Below are positions 15,771-27,500 of a stretch of DNA of 64,000 nt, one piece after another. The DNA comes from Bos javanicus (taxonomy: Eukaryota > Chordata > Mammalia > Artiodactyla > Bovidae): assembly GCF_032452875.1 (NCBI RefSeq), contig NC_083869.1, forward strand, positions 121,588,001 through 121,652,000. Reading direction: 5' to 3'. The position numbers and the translations under genes are program-made. Positions within the stretch are counted from its first letter, which is position 1, and every line of letters begins with the position of its first letter. The notes beneath the pieces are model-generated. The model was given only the letters and a program-made list of their open reading frames with translations, had not been told where the DNA came from and ran no database searches.

Positions 15771-17810
15771 ATAAGATTGAGAGGAGTCATTTATACTGAT
15801 CTCTGAGAGAAGCTTATGAAGAATCGTTATCAGAACACCAGGTATTTCTCTTTTTCAAAGGCAGATGCAGAGTTTGCTTCCTATATTCCAACCCCAGAGA
15901 GCCTGACATATTGGGAGCACTCACTTTGTACCTAAAGCGAGGCCGTAAGTAGGAATCATGAAGGCTGAAGGAGCCCAAAGACAGCAAGAAGAATTAGCTC
16001 TGTATCTTCATCTTCTGGCTCAAATGCTTTACGTACCTGCTGAGGAGACTGGCTACCCTGAGGTGGTCCAATGTGGGCTCCAGAGCTAATGCAGGCATCT
16101 TAATGTAGTATTAAGAGCATAAACAGTACCCAAATTTCCAGCAACGTGTTCTACTTTGGTGATTAATCTGGGCTGACAGCCTCGCTGGACTCTGTCTGGA
16201 AACACCTCAAATGGGCTGTCTTTCTTCAGGAGTCCCCACAACCTCTCCCAATTTGACTGGGAAATGACAAGGCCTCTTTGAAGCAAAAAGCTCCCCTGGT
16301 CTAGGTGGGGAAAAAGCACTGTGATAGCTTGTGTGCCTGTACGAAAATTCCAACCTGCTCATTCCTTCCTGAGATGTAGCTAAAGACAACCAGCACAGCT
16401 TAGGTTGGGGGTGAGAAGTGCACCTACTGCTGAGAAGCTGCTGGATTTGTAGTCAAGGAATGTCAAGGAGCTAACCTCCAGCAGCATGGTTATGAAATTC
16501 AAATCTCTTCCAGATACAAAGTTCCTTCCTTTTAAAAAGAGAGCTACAGTTGGCAGAACACTGGAAAAGAACACATCCTCAGCCCCAGAGCCATAGCAGG
16601 CTACTGAGAAGACATATAGCCGGAGGGGTAGAAAATTGATTTTAGAGGTCAGTGAATATATCTGCTCCTCATTACCAAACAAATGGGTTTGGTCTACTGC
16701 TTGAATGCAGCCTCACTGGGAGCCATCAGGCCACAACAGGACTAGGGTGCAGTGCCCACCATAGGTCTTTGCTCCCAAGGGGCCTACAAGGGTAAAGACA
16801 GGGAACAAAAGGATGCGAGTAAGGCAGTGCACTGGCTTCCTCCCAACGGCTGCAGCCTCACACAGCTGTATGCAGCTTGTCTGCTCAAGGCTATTAAATA
16901 CTCATTGGATGCCTGTTAGCTTTAAACATGCAATAACAATCCAAAGAGCAAGAGGTACATGAGGGTCCAGAGAGAAAAAGGGAGGGCAAAGAAGGATCTA
17001 ATTTTTTTAATTTTAGGAATCCGGAAATCAAGCTAGGGGTACCACCCATCTCGTGTATCAAAGCTGGGAACCACTTCCAGTGTAAGCGAATCTTTTGGTG
17101 GCCACTGTAGATACAGAGGAAAGACCAGGAACAGAGAGACTTGGGTCTGAACTCCAGCTCATGGGCCCTGTGGTCATCCTAACAAGTGCATGTCAGTTTC
17201 CCAGGAAAACTCACTTCACAGGTTGTAAGAATTGCCCTAGATGCTGCAGTATGATACTCCCTGGACAGTTAGCTCAGAAATGGTGGCAGAGACTTCATTC
17301 ATTCAAGACTTGAAAGTGGTTAAGCAAAGCCTTGCTTAGTAATTCCTTAAGAGTGTGGTTTTCATCAGTGGAGACTCACAGAGTTTTGGTCTCTAATTCA
17401 CAGGGTGGGTGAAAAGGACAGTACATAGCATGATGCCCTCAACGTATGGTGAAGGCCTAACATCCCCGCCTCAAACAGCCCTAACATCTGAGAGGAGAGA
17501 TGGCTGTTCTTTCTGAAAAAGGCTTTTAGGTAAGAGGGAGCAGAAGCCAGGCATGAGGAGGGGAGAATACTTCCTTTGCTCTCCCACAAAGGAGTGATGC
17601 ATATATGGAAGGTATTTACCGTCTGTTTCCTTTACTTCCCCAGCTCACCAGCGTGAGGGCAAACACAAGTGTGCTCAAGTCACTTTCCTGGTTAAGGCCT
17701 TAAAATACCTCCCTAAACTTCAGGACAATGTCCAAATTCCTTGACTAAAATTTAGCTTTTCAAAATCAGCACTAACCTACTCTCCCAGCCTCTGTTTATA
17801 TAGGTGCTTA
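15771..17810. other. Intergenic, no recognised feature
   Basis: No gene or clear repeat. A possible MIR-like stretch near 17100-17220 is too diverged to call. Confidence 0.4.
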
Positions 17811-17811
17811 G

Positions 17812-18190
17812 CACATGTCCTGTTGAATGTTTTATACACATTAACTCACCCAACCTTCACAACAATGTAAAGTAAGTATTAAAATTTAAATATATAACTG
17901 TAAAATAAATATTATCCTCCCATTTTACAGATGATGAAACCGAGACTTGGGACGTCCCTGGTGGTCCACTGACTATGTCTCTGTGCTCCCAATGCAGATA
18001 GCCTGGGTTCGATCCCTAGTCAGGGAACTAGATCTTGCATGCTGCCAACTAAAGATCTGTATACCGCAACACAGATCGAAGAGCCCGCATGCTGCAACCA
18101 AGACCCAGCACAGTCAAATAAATAAATATTAAAAATGAAACAAAAACTGAGCCTTGGAGAGGATAACCCACCAAAGGTTCCAAAGCTAGT
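17812..18190 (-). repeat. MIR SINE, split by a CHR-type SINE
   Basis: Reverse-strand MIR: ATCCTCCCATTTTACAGATG and GATGAAACCGAGACTTGG to about 17948, then CTGAGCCTTGGAGAGGATAA and GGTTCCAAAGCTAGTTACCA after the insertion. Confidence 0.65.
17949..18137 (+). mobile_element. CHR-type SINE inside a MIR
   Basis: Forward copy: GACGTCCCTGGTGGTCCACT, GGGTTCGATCCCTAGTCAGG, ACCCAGCACAGTCAAATAAA and an AATAAATA tail. Confidence 0.85.
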
Positions 18191-18504
18191 TACCATTACG
18201 TAAAAATGTGTGTTAAACTGTGTAAAAATGGGATAAAATAGTTACTTCACAGGTGGAGAAGATAGCGAATGGCATATAGTAAAGAATGCTAGAATTGACA
18301 AAAATGCAATTGTAGCTAAGTGACCTTTTTTCTCCGATTTCATCATTTCTGAAATCAGGACTCATTTTAACACTCATGAAAACAAACCACTTTGTCAGTT
18401 TAACTGACAGTATTTTTTCTTTCTGTGCACTATTTCATGATGCATCTCATAACACATGCCCTCAGTGTCAATGAAATATGGTGTTTATCTTAAAGCAGCA
18501 GCAT

Positions 18505-18628
18505 GCTTTTGGCATCGAGAATGGGTTTTGGTGTACAAAATGCTAATGGGCACCTCCTCCATGACTTGTTATGCAACTGTGGTAAATTACTTCACCTCCC
18601 CTAGTAACAGCTGCCTCATTTACAAAAA
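18505..18628 (+). repeat. MIR SINE fragment
   Basis: MIR-like TCCATGACTTGTTATGCAAC, GGTAAATTACTTCACCTCCC and CTGCCTCATTTACAAA. Confidence 0.5.
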
Positions 18629-18726
18629 CATACAGTAGATAGTCAAATTAACTTTTTTTCTCTCTTAGCTTGGCAAAGCTGCCTATTTCCTCTATGTCAC
18701 TTTCTCTAAAAAAAAAGGCGGGGGGG

Positions 18727-19066
18727 GGCAATGGAGCTATCCGTGGTGATGCAGCAGATAAGAATCCGCCTGCCAATGCAGGGAACATGGGCTCGATCCC
18801 TGGTCAAGGAAGATCCCACACGCCACAGGGCAACTAAGCCCGTACACCACAACGACTGAGCCTGTGCTCCAGAGCCCGTGAACCGCAACTACTGAGCCCA
18901 CACACAACCACCAAAGCTTGTGTGCTAAAGCCTGTGCTCCACAACCAGAGAAGTCACTGCAAGGAGAAGCCCATGCACTGCAACTAGAGTAGCCCCCGCT
19001 CGCTGCAACTAGAGAAAGCCCATGTGCAGCAACAAAAGACCCAGCTTAGCCATAAATAAATAAATG
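18727..19066 (+). mobile_element. CHR-type SINE, long form
   Basis: tRNA-like head (GGGCTCGATCCCTGGTCAAG) followed by repeated GCAACTAGAG and ACTGAGCC units, ending AGCCATAAATAAATAAATG. About 340 bp. Confidence 0.85.
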
Positions 19067-19949
19067 ATTTTTAAAAATGGGGTCAAGGTCAATAATGGGA
19101 ATAAACAAGTAATAAAATAAGTTAAAGGTATATTAAAGTTAATAGTAACTCTGCTGGCAAACAGTCGCCTGTACAGACTCATGCAAAGCACGAGAACATA
19201 TCAAGAGGGAGTCCGCGTGCTGCCTGATGTATTCTAACTCAAATGATCTTTGGGTGACATACAGCTTCAGGGTTTGAGGTCAGGAAGGGATTACTTAAGG
19301 TTCAAACAACTGAGCAAAATACCCACCAGCACCACCCTTATCCTCCTAGTTCACTTGGTTCAGGAGCATTCTGTACATGCAGGCAAGAAGCCTTACAGGC
19401 CCTAACTCTCAGGTTGCTGTTCCTGAAATAAAACACGGTCCGAGTCTGTTTCACTCTTGGTGGCCAGAAAGCCCTAGTGGTTGCTAACCCATCTCCATCT
19501 ACATTTTTAGTCTGAGACAGGAGGTGGCAAGTGGTGGGAGAGAGAGCAAGATGGACAAACCCTAAGGCTATTTGAATGCTGCCATATCCCTAGATAAGGA
19601 AGGGTGAGAGAGCTTCTTTAGCAGCAAGTGTCACTGATGAGTACCCTGGAAACCCTGGAAGGAGATGGGGAGAGGAGCAAAGGAGGTTGATGGTGGGGGA
19701 AGGGCATGTAGGGGCTCAACCTCTGAGCCTCTGGAGAAGTACATACAGCCAGGCATGGTAGCTACAACAGCCTCGTTTCCACGTTAGCAGCCTGCAGTGT
19801 TACAGGCATGACTTGGAGTCATCCATACCTGAGATCAAATGCCAGACCCACCAGTGACGAGCTCTTAATGATGCCAAAATAGTCTAATCAGCTATTGAGT
19901 AGCTGCTGTATGCCCCAAATTGTATTAATCAGTTTAAGTAATACCAACT
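19067..19949. other. Intergenic, no recognised feature
   Basis: No exon or repeat consensus recognised. Confidence 0.4.
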
Positions 19950-21245
19950 TCAAAGGGGATAGATTTATACCTCTATGGTCAACTGATTTTCAACAAGGAT
20001 GCCACGGTCTTTAAAGGGGAAGGAAAAGTCTTTTCAATAAATAGTGCTGAGACAACTGGATATCCACATGCAAAAGAAAATGAAATTCCCCCTTCATATA
20101 AAAAAATTAAAGCAAAATAGATCAAAGATCTAAATGTCAGAATTAAAACTATAACACTCTTGGAAGGAAAAAGATATAAATCTTTAGGTCCTTTAAAGAG
20201 ACAATGGCTTCTTACCTATGACAACAAAAAGCATAAGCAGCAAAAGAAAACAACAGACAAACTGAACTTCATCAAATGAAAAACTGTTGCATGTTTCAAA
20301 GAAAATAAAAAGACAGTTCATAGAATGGGAGAAAATACTTGCAAATCATATATCTGATAAGGGTCCAGCATCAAAATATATAAAGATATTACAATTCAAT
20401 AATAAAAAGACAAATAGTCCAATTTAAAAATTGACAAAAGAGTTAAACATTTCTCTAAAGATGATAAGACAAATGGTGGTAAGTACATGAAAAGATGCTC
20501 AACACTGGTCATTAGAGAAATGCAAATCAAAACCACAATGAGATACCAATTCACATCACATAGTATAGGATAGCTATAATAAACAAACAAAAAAAAAAAT
20601 AGTAAGCGTTGGTAAGGATGTGGAGAAATTAGAAACCTCATTGCTGGTAGGAATGGTTTAGTTTCTGTGTAAAAAATTTGGCAGACCTTTGAAATTAAAC
20701 ACAGAGTTACCACATGACCTACCAATTCCTCTCCTAAGATATATATCCCCCAAATTAAAAACATGTCCAAAAACCCCACAAAAAACATATGTCCACACAA
20801 ACTCTGTACATGAATGTTCACAGCATTATTCATATTGGCCAAAGCAGTAAATAAAATGTAGTACATGCAAATAATAAAAGTGTTTGACAAAAAAGGGGAA
20901 GTATTGACAACATGATGCAACATGGATATGGCTTGAAAACATTCTCAAGTGGAAGAAGCCAGTCATAAAAGATTATATATTGTATAATTCCACTTTATGA
21001 AGTGTCCAGAATAAGCAAGTTGATAGAGACAGAAAGTAATTAATGGCTGCTTAGACCTAGAAAGGATAAGAGGACTGTGGGAAATGGCTTAAAGGACATG
21101 GTATTTCTTTTTGAGGTGATAAAACTTTCTAAAATTGATTGTGGTGATGACTGTAGAACTTTGTATATAATGAAAACCACTGAACTGTACACTGAGCAAG
21201 TGAATAGTATGGTATATGAATTATATCTCAATAATCCTAACATGT
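19950..21245 (+). mobile_element. Old L1 fragment (end of ORF2 and 3' UTR)
   Basis: L1 sense strand with typical ORF2 C-terminal DNA: AAAGGGGAAGGAAAAGTCTT, ACAACTGGATATCCACATGC, AAAGATGCTCAACACTGGTC, ATGCAAATCAAAACCACAAT. It ends in L1 3' UTR (GAACTGTACACTGAGCAAGT). Many frame breaks. The 175-aa minus-strand frame at 20396-20923 is its antisense shadow. Confidence 0.85.
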
Positions 21246-23254
21246 CTTTTAATTTGTATTAATAGGAGCTAACCTATCTGCAGAAGCTGCAAACTGGCAA
21301 GTGATGGCAGCATTTGGGTTGCACAGATGTTTTACAAGGTTGACACAGATCTAAGCAGACGGTAAACAACTGGCAGTATATAAAATCCAAATTTCTAGCT
21401 TTTCTTGAAAATCAGATCTAACAAGTCTAACAAGTAACTTTTAAAGCTGGGAAAGAAACATAAATGATCTTCAAATACATGATAGGATATTCCTGCAGTG
21501 GTCTAAAGCAGAATCAGTTTAAGTCACTAGAGCGACTCATTCAAAATGAAAGAAAACTTCTAATATGTGGAGCTATCTTAAATGAAATAAGTAGCTTTGG
21601 GAAGTAATATGTTTCCTATCACTGTATATATATTAGGTACTGAAATGTACTATAATATGCATAAACCACCTGGCACAACCATTTTACAGTTAGGATAAAA
21701 GTCCAATATCCTTAACAGAAAACCACCTTAACATACCTGACAAGGGTCTTCACTACCCATTCTATTCCAGGAAATGCCTCAGGACTTTTCAACCACCTGA
21801 AAATGGAGAAGTAAGAGATCAGTATTTTGAAGAGGAAGTTTTAAAGACATACAAAATAAAAGATAGAGATCCTGCATGCAGTTTACACATTACAGGAGAG
21901 AAACATGCAACTTTAAAGAAATTTTAAGTAACATTTCATTGTGAATATCAATACGGGGACCTAATAGGGGATAATCCTTGTACATTTTAAAATAGCTGAG
22001 CAGAAAGCTTTACTTTGGGGAGCAGCAGATCTAAACTACAGTCATTGAAATTTTACAATGTGTCATTTAAGATGTCAGACTTTGTGCCCAGGTTACATTA
22101 CAGTTCACTTGTGATGGGCAGGATTATTAAGAGTTATGGCTAATTTATGCGGCAGCATATGGTTCTTCTTTTTACAGCTATTTTTATTAAACAAGTTTTG
22201 CAAAGTTTTAACATTAAAATTAACAGCTAAAGAATTGTTTATGCAAGTTGCTGTCACAGTTTATGTAAAAGAGAAATATGTGCTATTAAAATCAGACATT
22301 TAGGTTACCTTTGGTTTTTTGCGATGCATGTTAGCTTTACACATCCTGATTCTCTTGCGATAATTTTCCTTTAAAAAGGGGGGTATAGAGTGATCTCTTT
22401 TCATCAAAACAAGACATAATGCCCTGAAAGCTGACTTCAAACCATGGTTGAAAATTCAGTTATTTACACTTTATCACAATCTACAAATACATTTTTTTTG
22501 TTGGTGTGTTTTAAAAAGAAAAAAAAATGTCCATCATGCACTGCTGCAGGCAGCTTGGCACTTCATACAAGAGGATTTTTCACCCCCGAGCAGTTTAGAG
22601 TGCTCCCTTAGGGAAGGCATGAGAATCCTAATAATTAATGTGGAGGAGTAGAAACAGGGTCAACCAATTCCATCACTTCCTCTCTTGGTCTCAGAAGGTA
22701 CAGAGCCAGGCTTCACACCAGATCCTGCCCCAGCCCAGTTCTTTGATTAACAGCATTTCTGGGATTGGAAGGGAAAACCCTTAAGGGCACCCAGGGTTTG
22801 CTGAATTGTCATCATCTACAGACAAGTGCTATCCCTTTCCAAGCTCACAGAGATGATTTGGTGTCACACTTAGGGCCACCTAGGGGCTCTACAAAAGGTG
22901 CAAACTAGAGTGACTGGAACTTTAAATACTGAGGCCTAGGTATGGAAACCAATCCAAGTTTTAGCTTAGTTTGATTCTTCTCTCCAGAAATCAGAGCTTG
23001 TGATAAGGACTGGATAAAACTTCTTTTAACAACTTCCAGGGGGTGAAAAAGCTTTGGTTATTTTTAAACTAAAACTTAACAACTCATAAACTTTTTTTTT
23101 TTGGTAAACTTAAAATAAAATCCCCCCCAACCACTTTTAAGAATGTCTCCAACTTTTAACAAGCCCATTAACTTTAGAGTTAATTTAAGTTTATTTGAAA
23201 GAGAAAACTATTTTATTGTCCACCCAAAAAAATGACAATTCATCACATTTACTT
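21246..23254. other. Repeat-free AT-rich block downstream of KHDRBS1
   Basis: About 2 kb with no ruminant repeat recognised, just past the proximal KHDRBS1 poly(A) signal. A minus-strand AATAAA at 22183-22188 could end a longer 3' UTR. Confidence 0.45.
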
Positions 23255-24492
23255 TGATTAAAAAAGGACTAAACTTTATTGACAAACTGCTGCAGACATT
23301 TTGACATAAGTTTAAGCTACCTATTTAGGCAGACTTACACATGTAGCATTTAATCTTCCAAGAACAAAATGGGAGGACGGTACAAATCCAATTAGGACTT
23401 TAACTTATGTACAAAGTGGATTTTGATTCCTTTTTCATTCAGCTGCAGTGTCCCTTTTTATATCATGCTAGTGTTGAGACATACTTGACTAACTTCCTTG
23501 GGAACAGCTCAATATTGATAACCGTCAACTTAAGGATATCATCAGCTTTTGGCCCCAGTGTCCAAGTGAGTTTTTCATGGAGTGTAGATCTCAGATGGAC
23601 AAAATACTTTGTCTTTTGAAATACTGAAATGTTAATTATTAGAACTATTACTGAAAGGTTGTTCATGATTAAAAAGCTCTCCATCAAATTCAAGTGGCCA
23701 GCCCCTCTCCCCAAATCAACCTCTTTAGAAACTTACTTCCCGCTAAGTATCTCTCAACACTGTATGTCTGGGGCTAGATTTCAAAACCCACGTAATGAAA
23801 AATTCAGTTTTACGAACCTAATTTTGTTTTGTTTTTAAATCAATTAACGTTAAAAATTGCATAACTATTTAATTCATTAGGATCTTTCATATTAAAATTT
23901 AACCTTAAGATTCAACCGCCATGTGTTTTTTTATATAAAGGAAACATTTTTAGAGACATCTGAGCTCACTTTTACATGGTGGCACCTACTGCCGTTAACA
24001 TTTGTGATTTTAAATCTTAAACAGCCCTGAATTTTGAAATGTAGCCTAGTTTGGGATTCTGCAACTACAACTTTACGGGATGCCTCAAATCAAAACTAAG
24101 AGAAAGTTAACAAGCCTTAACTTCAGAACCTTTAAGCAAGCAATGTCACTTTTGAAACTAACAGGTTTGTGTTTTTTTTTTTTACTCAACTTCTTTTTTA
24201 TTATAAAAGGTACATTTCTGTTTATATTTAAACAACAAAGAAAAAAGCATCTACACACTTAAAAAATTAATTCGATATTCCTAAATCTATTTTAACTCAT
24301 TTTAAAATACTACATACAGAAGCCAGAATGCAGAGTTAAGAATGGAGTAAGGTGGGGAGAAGAAGGGGACCACGAAGAAAAACACTTAGACAATTACTTG
24401 TCTGTTGTGGGTAAAGCAACAGGAATCCTGGGAGATACAAGAAATCAGTAACAACTTTGCTCATAACTGATATTTTCCCCTCATGTTTGTTT
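23255..24492 (-). other. KHDRBS1: KHDRBS1 3' UTR (proximal form)
   Basis: AT-rich sequence after the TAA, free of recognised repeats. A minus-strand AATAAA at 23275-23280 gives a 3' UTR of about 1.2 kb, in line with the human mRNA as I recall it. A second AATAAA lies at 23212-23217. The cleavage point is inferred. Confidence 0.65.
23275..23280 (-). terminator. Candidate KHDRBS1 poly(A) signal AATAAA
   Basis: Plus-strand TTTATT reads AATAAA on the gene strand, 1.2 kb past the stop codon. An alternate hexamer 60 bp further downstream (23212) and a distal one at 22183 are also possible. Confidence 0.6.
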
Positions 24493-24590
24493 TTAATAAC
24501 GTCCATATGGGTGCTCTCTGTATGCTCCTTTCACCGGCCTAGCTGGAGGGGCCTTCAGCGACGGCCTGGTCCCATTCCAATCATCCTGGC
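24493..24590 (-). CDS. KHDRBS1: KHDRBS1 exon 9 (coding part, stop TAA)
   Basis: Completes Gly412 and encodes 413-443, QDDWNGTRPSLKAPPARPVK to REHPYGRY, then TAA (24495-24493). This is the C-terminal nuclear localisation signal and tyrosine cluster. Acceptor TCCCCACAG. Confidence 0.98.
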
Positions 24591-27500
24591 CTGTGGGGAA
24601 AAGCAAGAACAGTTTATAAACCATGTGCCAATGGCATTTTGGAATGGGCAGGTGTAGGTCACCTGGTAAAGATCACCAAACATGCTGCTTTGCTTCCAAT
24701 GTCTTGCCACCTCCTCTGTGGTTTACTTTTTTACTCTGCTTGGCCCTCCCTGCCAAGCAGCTCAGGCAACTTCCCAGGTATAGGGCAGTTCTGAGTGGAT
24801 GGCCAGAAGGAACAGTTCAGAAAGGACTTGCGGTGATGTCCAGGAAAGAAGCTGTCCATAGGCAACACGCATGATCTATATTCCAGCCCCCAAACCTGGA
24901 TAAACCCAACACCTTGCTTCGGACAGTGAGGAATCAATCTCACTGGGGCTGCAATGCTCTTTCCTATTTCCAAAGCAGTTCAGGAGAGAGCCTCTAGTAA
25001 GGTGACAACTTCTGGAAGTCTTTCAGATTGAAAGCAACAGAGGCAGCTCCCTCTCCATGCAACAGCAAGTCAGATTTGCCTGTGGAGAAGTATCCTCTGG
25101 CTCCCTGGGAAGAGCAAGCAAGGATCACATTTCAAGAACCCTCCACCAGCAGAGCTGGCCCACTGCTCTGGCGGTGGGAAATACAATCAAATGTATCTAC
25201 AGCACTCATTAGGAGAATTTATTATCTCATTTTTGTGCCAATAGTCCAGAGACGCTAAACAACATGACATGACTGCTATCCTCAAATGGTTTTCCTTTGT
25301 GACGGGGAAAAGCCTATAGCAAAAACAATCATGTACTTTTAGAGTTGATCTCTCATGAACATGAGTCGTTTATAAGTTTATTCTTTCCGCTCACCCCCAG
25401 ACTTTACCCAGGCCTGCTATTTCTCTAGCTGCTTGCATTCACAAACATCTACTTCCATCATTCTAGGTCTAAAACCCCTACATGGATGTAAAGTTGCTAT
25501 CTAAGCCTGTTTATACCTCTAGTACAACAGACATGTCCATCACTTTCTAAGTGACTTCTTACTGTACCAATCAGATAGTATATTTTTCTAGCTCTGTTTA
25601 TAAAGGCAGAAATCAGAACAGATTAACCATGGCAGCATCATACCAGAAGCACAAGGAGCAGCCTGCCTGTTGCAGTGCAGTCTTTTTTCTAGCAAAACAG
25701 AAAGGTAATTTAGTGAACACTTACAGAGGTCCCATTTTACTGCTCACCGATGATGGGAAACACCCTGGGGCAATCATATCACCCTTCTAAACAGTGGCAT
25801 ATGAGCAGACCAATGCAGTGTTACAGATGGCAACTGTCCAGGACCATTTAGCTAGAGCTGGTAAAAACTGTTCCCCTGGACAACTGACTGGCTGCTAAAT
25901 ACTATGCTGAGGAGGTGAGGAGTCTGTCTGTGGGAGCTCTAAGAAGCTCTTTCCTCTTTCAGTTAGGTGTAAGGGAGATTGTCAACTACTATCTTAAATT
26001 GTCAACTGCTGAGTCCCTTGCCAAGGTCTCTGGACTTCCCACAGGTATGCCAGAAACATCTCATATTTAAAAGGCTGCTCTCTCTACATCTACTGCCACA
26101 TGGCACTCCCTCTGGGGCCCATTATCACAGGTCCATAACTGGCTCTTGAGGATACCTCCTGAGCAATGTGTTTTCAACCAGGCCTCAGGAAAGGCAGTTT
26201 GGTCCTGCTGCCATTCCAGCATCTACAGCTCTCTTGGGATTAAGGACTAAGTTGAGATGTCTCCAAGACAGTAAGGAAGCTGAACTGTCTTGAACTGGCT
26301 CCAGTCCCCAGTTTCTAATCTAACAGGCACCTTTCTTGCCCTCAAACTGCTCTTGTCATTGGGTCTCTTTCAGCTAGCATTTCCTCTACACTGAGATTCT
26401 TTACAATGAGATCCAAAATTGTTTTTAAAAATGAGATGGGTCAGAAAAGTTGGATATGATTCCATTCTTATTATCCATCAGTGTGGCCTAGGTATCTTGC
26501 AGCAAAGGCTCAGCAACATAACCTAGGTCTAGCCATCTCCCAGCGTCAGCCGAAAAGCCTGCTGCTCCAACCAGCCAACCTGGACCTTAGCCCGAGTTTA
26601 GGACATCCGCTTAGCCACCCAAGAGTACACCTAACTCATTTCAATAGTCTTTCTTTCTACTACACACCACCCGATTTAAATAAGAGCAGGATTTCTAGTG
26701 TCACATCTATCAACATGTTGATCTTTTTATGAGGTTTCTCCTTAGGTACATGACTGCCTGACCCCCAATAATCCCGTCACCAGCATTCTTCTGGGCACTT
26801 ACTTGCACATTTTGTCCCACCACAGAAATAAAGACATACCATATGCTTCATAAGAATCTTGAACCTCCCCATGTCCATAGTCATAATATTCTGAGTCCCT
26901 GAAAGTCAAAGATAGAGTATTAGAGCTATACAGCAACCATGTTCAGTTTTACCTTTCTCCCAAATGCTTCCATATTTTAGTCATTTTACTGAGGGTGCAA
27001 ACAAACAAAAGAAAGTTCATTCTACCCTCATCTCCAAACTGTAAAATATTTCCAAAACATGTATATACTAGATACTCATTTAAAAATTATGACAACTACA
27101 GCAAAGAAAAATGAATAGCATACAATTTAAAGTGAAAAAGCTCAACCCAAAAGCTCAGTGTAAACACACACATTCACAGGGCTCACTGGAAGAGAATAAG
27201 CAAATATGAAAAGAACTGTCTTGTCCCCACTGCAGAATTATGAGAGGCCTTTCCCAACACAGTTAACATACATATATATACACATACACAAAAACATGTT
27301 TTTTAAAAAAAGACCAGAAGAGAACCTGAGTTAAGTAATGGGAATCTAGTACCCTTTTAAACTTCTATGCAACTTTAATGTAGTTGTGACAGTTTAAAGT
27401 AACAAATCAAAACAATTTTAAGGCATTTTCCCTTTGTTCCCATATAGTCACAGCTAAGGAATTTTTCATATGCCAACCCCAGATTCTACATTATAATTTA

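Noticed and set aside
20396..20923. 175-aa hydrophobic minus-strand frame
   Set aside because: Antisense of an old L1 ORF2/3' UTR copy; AT-rich antisense L1 gives false membrane-like proteins.
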